A stretch of 64,000 bases of DNA, taken from NCBI RefSeq assembly GCF_964204645.1, contig NC_134031.1:10952501-11016500 (forward strand), in the 5' to 3' direction. A program made the translations under genes and the position numbers. This document shows, piece after piece, positions 43,001 through 46,000 of this stretch. Below the pieces are notes generated by a model, which saw nothing but the letters and a program-made list of their open reading frames with translations, did no database searches and was not told the origin of the DNA. The first letter of the stretch is position 1. Each line of letters starts with the position of its first letter. This DNA is from Tubulanus polymorphus (lineage: Eukaryota; Nemertea; Palaeonemertea; Tubulaniformes; Tubulanidae).

Positions 43001-46000
43001 CTTGAGGCGCCTAGTTCCACCGTAGTGTCAAGGGCAGTTGTGAAGCGAACAGATCTGCATAATTAAAAGAGTAAGAATGATCAATGTAATATGTTTTCAT
43101 TGATATTATAAAAAAAAACTTTGCCTCGAGAGCACAGGACCGTTGGCCTTCTAGTTATAGTTACTGGATATTGATCAATTTTATATAATGTTTCATATTT
43201 CCGGTAATCTGTTATTCTACCAACATTTTCCTGAGTTGGATGTAAGCAACTAATAATTGCCCACAGAAAACATTTGTTGTCTTCATTTTGAAAATTTATA
43301 ATTGCTTTAGTTCAGATTTATTTTTTAAAGCTGTTTTTTTTACTTGTTGAGGTTTATCATCTAAATATTCTGTTCCTAAAATATTTCTATTTAAAACTTG
43401 TTTGTGTTTGTGTGATTCGAGATGTCTTTATAATTCCTTTTTGTTATAAATTCATTACAAACATCACATTTTATTTCATCCACATTCATATTTACTAATC
43501 ATTCTTTTCTTTCATTGGAATTTTCTGGAGTTTCAAAATCTATTAACATTTTTTATATGATTTGCAGTTTTTTCATGGCGCGATTTTTGAGGTTTATCGA
43601 TGAATTTTTTACAATACGCACAATAATATTGATTTTTATTAACATCATTGTTTTCTGTCTAATACTCACTGTCTCCAATTTATAAGGAAAAAAATTTACT
43701 TGTGGTGATGAGTGATTAAAAAAAGCAAAAAAATTAAATCATTTAACAATATTTCTATATTGAAAAAGTTAAATGAACTGGGGCCACCCGAGCGGGATCA
43801 CCTTCCCCCTGTGTATAACAAACACGCAATCAACCGTTCTGGTCAATGCCTCGCTGCGTCGATCTATCCAAGAGCAGCTGTTGTTACCCGCACTCACTGT
43901 ACATAGCACAACGCAATCGACCGTTCTTGTCAGCGCCTCGATCAATCAAATTGTCCAGATAAGTCATTTCGGATTCTTAATGTTTAATTAATTTTATTAT
44001 CAATTTATTTTTAATCAACAACTTCTAAATCATGATGCCCGTCTTCATTTTTCCCATGGTAAATTATTTTAAATCCTTCGAATTCCTCTGTTCTCAATGA
44101 AACCCATTTATCAGGTAAAAATACTTTAAATTCTCGCGTTCTCCATATTTAGTTTTTATCTTTTCTAATTTCAATATTTTGTGTTCAATTTCTTTTGTAA
44201 CATCGACTAACTTTTTTATTTCAAATTGTTTTTTTGCTGGTTTTATTCTGTTATTTATTGTTGCTAAGAATACCTTTCTATCTCCCATTTATTAGAAAAA
44301 AAAAATTACTTGTGGTGATGAGTGGTGTGTTGACCTCACGACCTCTGATCTGAACCCCTCATATTCCAATTACTTATATACCCCTGTTTTTAACCTTTAT
44401 TTCATACCTGACGATGATCTCTAGGGTGAGATCAAAACGTCGTGTATTCTATACATTTTAGAGTGAATAAATAAATTCTTGTTGGTTTACCTTTGTCAGC
44501 AGTATGAGGTTGGGAGTATGAGCCAATTCATGTAAAATCGCGGTATGTTTTTTTATGTGAGCATTTTTTCATTGGTCTCGGGTTAAATGACATACAATCG
44601 ATGCGATTGAAGACATGACGAACCTCCGTTGATGACATGGTCAACTTTGTTTAAATTCAACGAAAAACTGTTTTTGGCAGGAAAATTCTTAGCTCTTGCG
44701 TATAAAATTGCAATCACCTCGATCGGGGGCTTCGTCTCTACGAGCGAATGTGATTGGCTGTTTTTGGGATATATGGGGAATTCCCGGCGCTACTAAAATA
44801 ATTATGGGAAAGCCATTAATGGCGAACGTTTCATTGGACTGGTGCCGTGTATGTGCAAATTTTAAATGCTCATTGCTGGTGAGAATATAATTATTTCACA
44901 TATCGCCATAGGTATTGTTTCATTTTAATACCCGGTGATTGAGATTGAAGTGAAGCGAACGTTCACTACACAGGCCTCCACTTGCGCATGAGTGCTAAAC
45001 ATTAGACTGCTGCACACAAACACACGCTCATACAGACTACCGGTATGGTGATGCTGTAACGCTGCTTGGCGCGTGCACGTTTGGTATGATAACAGGCTGA
45101 ATGATCGTCGTAGCAGAAGATAAGCACTGTGTTTTCTGTTTGATAGAATTTGTAATAAATTGTAATTTCTTGTGACCTGAAAATACTAAGCAGCAAACTA
45201 TAGGTATAGGTTGAGGTCTGAATATTGTAGTGGTAAATTCCGCGATTTAAAACGATCCAATACTACGCCCTGGTGTTTTAGCTTCCACGGCCATACATTG
45301 GAAGAGGTTTCGTTCCCAAGACTCAATATTCAGCCACCCTCTGATATGTGACATCATATGAATTTTATTTGAATATTTTTTCATATTGTGAACGATATTT
45401 TTTTGAAAATATAAAATAGTTTCCCTCCCGCGCCTGCCTGTACCCTACGAAATTTTGGACGTAGACCATAAACAAATGTTTATCTTTGGTCTTATTTGAC
45501 TACAAAGTATTACTGTAAGAAAGATAAAATACAATATAAACTTCTAGAGCTTCGAAGTCACATATTAATAAGATTTTTCAAGCAATGCCCTTACTCCAAA
45601 CAACCTCTAGCTTTTAAGGTAAACCACACTTTTGCCCATGGGCTATTTATTTTTAAATTCTTTTGATCTGTAGATAGTGGGTTTTTATCTTATTATCTGT
45701 TCACCACGTTTGAGTGTGGTTATCGTTCTAACATAAAATGTTTATTGATATATTTCAATACATACGTATGTAAGTTGTAAATCGTCAATAAAGCACTATT
45801 ATCATTATTATTAAAAGTTAAATTCATTCTGGTCCTCGGCCGCTGTTGATACTAGATTTTAAGGACTTCTAAATCCATACTAAAAAACAATGATGGAGAA
45901 CAAACCTAGTTAAAGTTTGTGCAGCCGAATAAACTGAGCAGTCACTTCGTTATTAAAATCAAACACAATTTGTGATCTCCACTAGTATTTGCAAAACCTG

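Larger units (their letters stand above)
37797..43688 (-). pseudogene. protein-primed-type DNA polymerase B, copy 1, with intein
   Basis: Family B polymerase of Polinton/adintovirus type. N-terminal zinc fingers ([24 protein letters not shown]) near 43430-43640, then [16 protein letters not shown] near 43250. It is interrupted at 43154-40921 by other repeats. It resumes with [14 protein letters not shown] (exonuclease region), [20 protein letters not shown] (40680), the template-binding [14 protein letters not shown] (39970), and motif [17 protein letters not shown] (39300). Motif C YFD is at 39023 and is split by an intein (39022-38202), after which TDANILKIK resumes. It ends near 37797, overlapping the stop of the convergent gene. 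The start codon is damaged and there are many stops. It would replicate the element genome. Confidence 0.9.
30646..44323. mobile_element. Polinton-class element, copy 1 (13.7 kb, with TIRs)
   Basis: An A+T-rich island carrying broken PolB, integrase with chromodomain, and homologues of most copy 2 genes. Terminal inverted repeats begin ACTCATCACCACAAGTAAT at 30646 and, inverted, at 44323, and extend about 300 bp. It sits within a Penelope element. Later insertions are 32316-33530, 34060-34338 and 40921-43154. Order along the - strand: p117, PolB, (VLTF3-like gene on the + strand), p-penton, p190, p140, p144, INT, p150, p103. No 6-bp target duplication was found at these ends. Confidence 0.8.

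Noticed and set aside
30646-44323. 6-bp target duplication around copy 1
   Set aside because: Bases outside the two TIR tips (left CTGTAT, right GGTGTG) do not match; either the ends have decayed or the true border is slightly further out.
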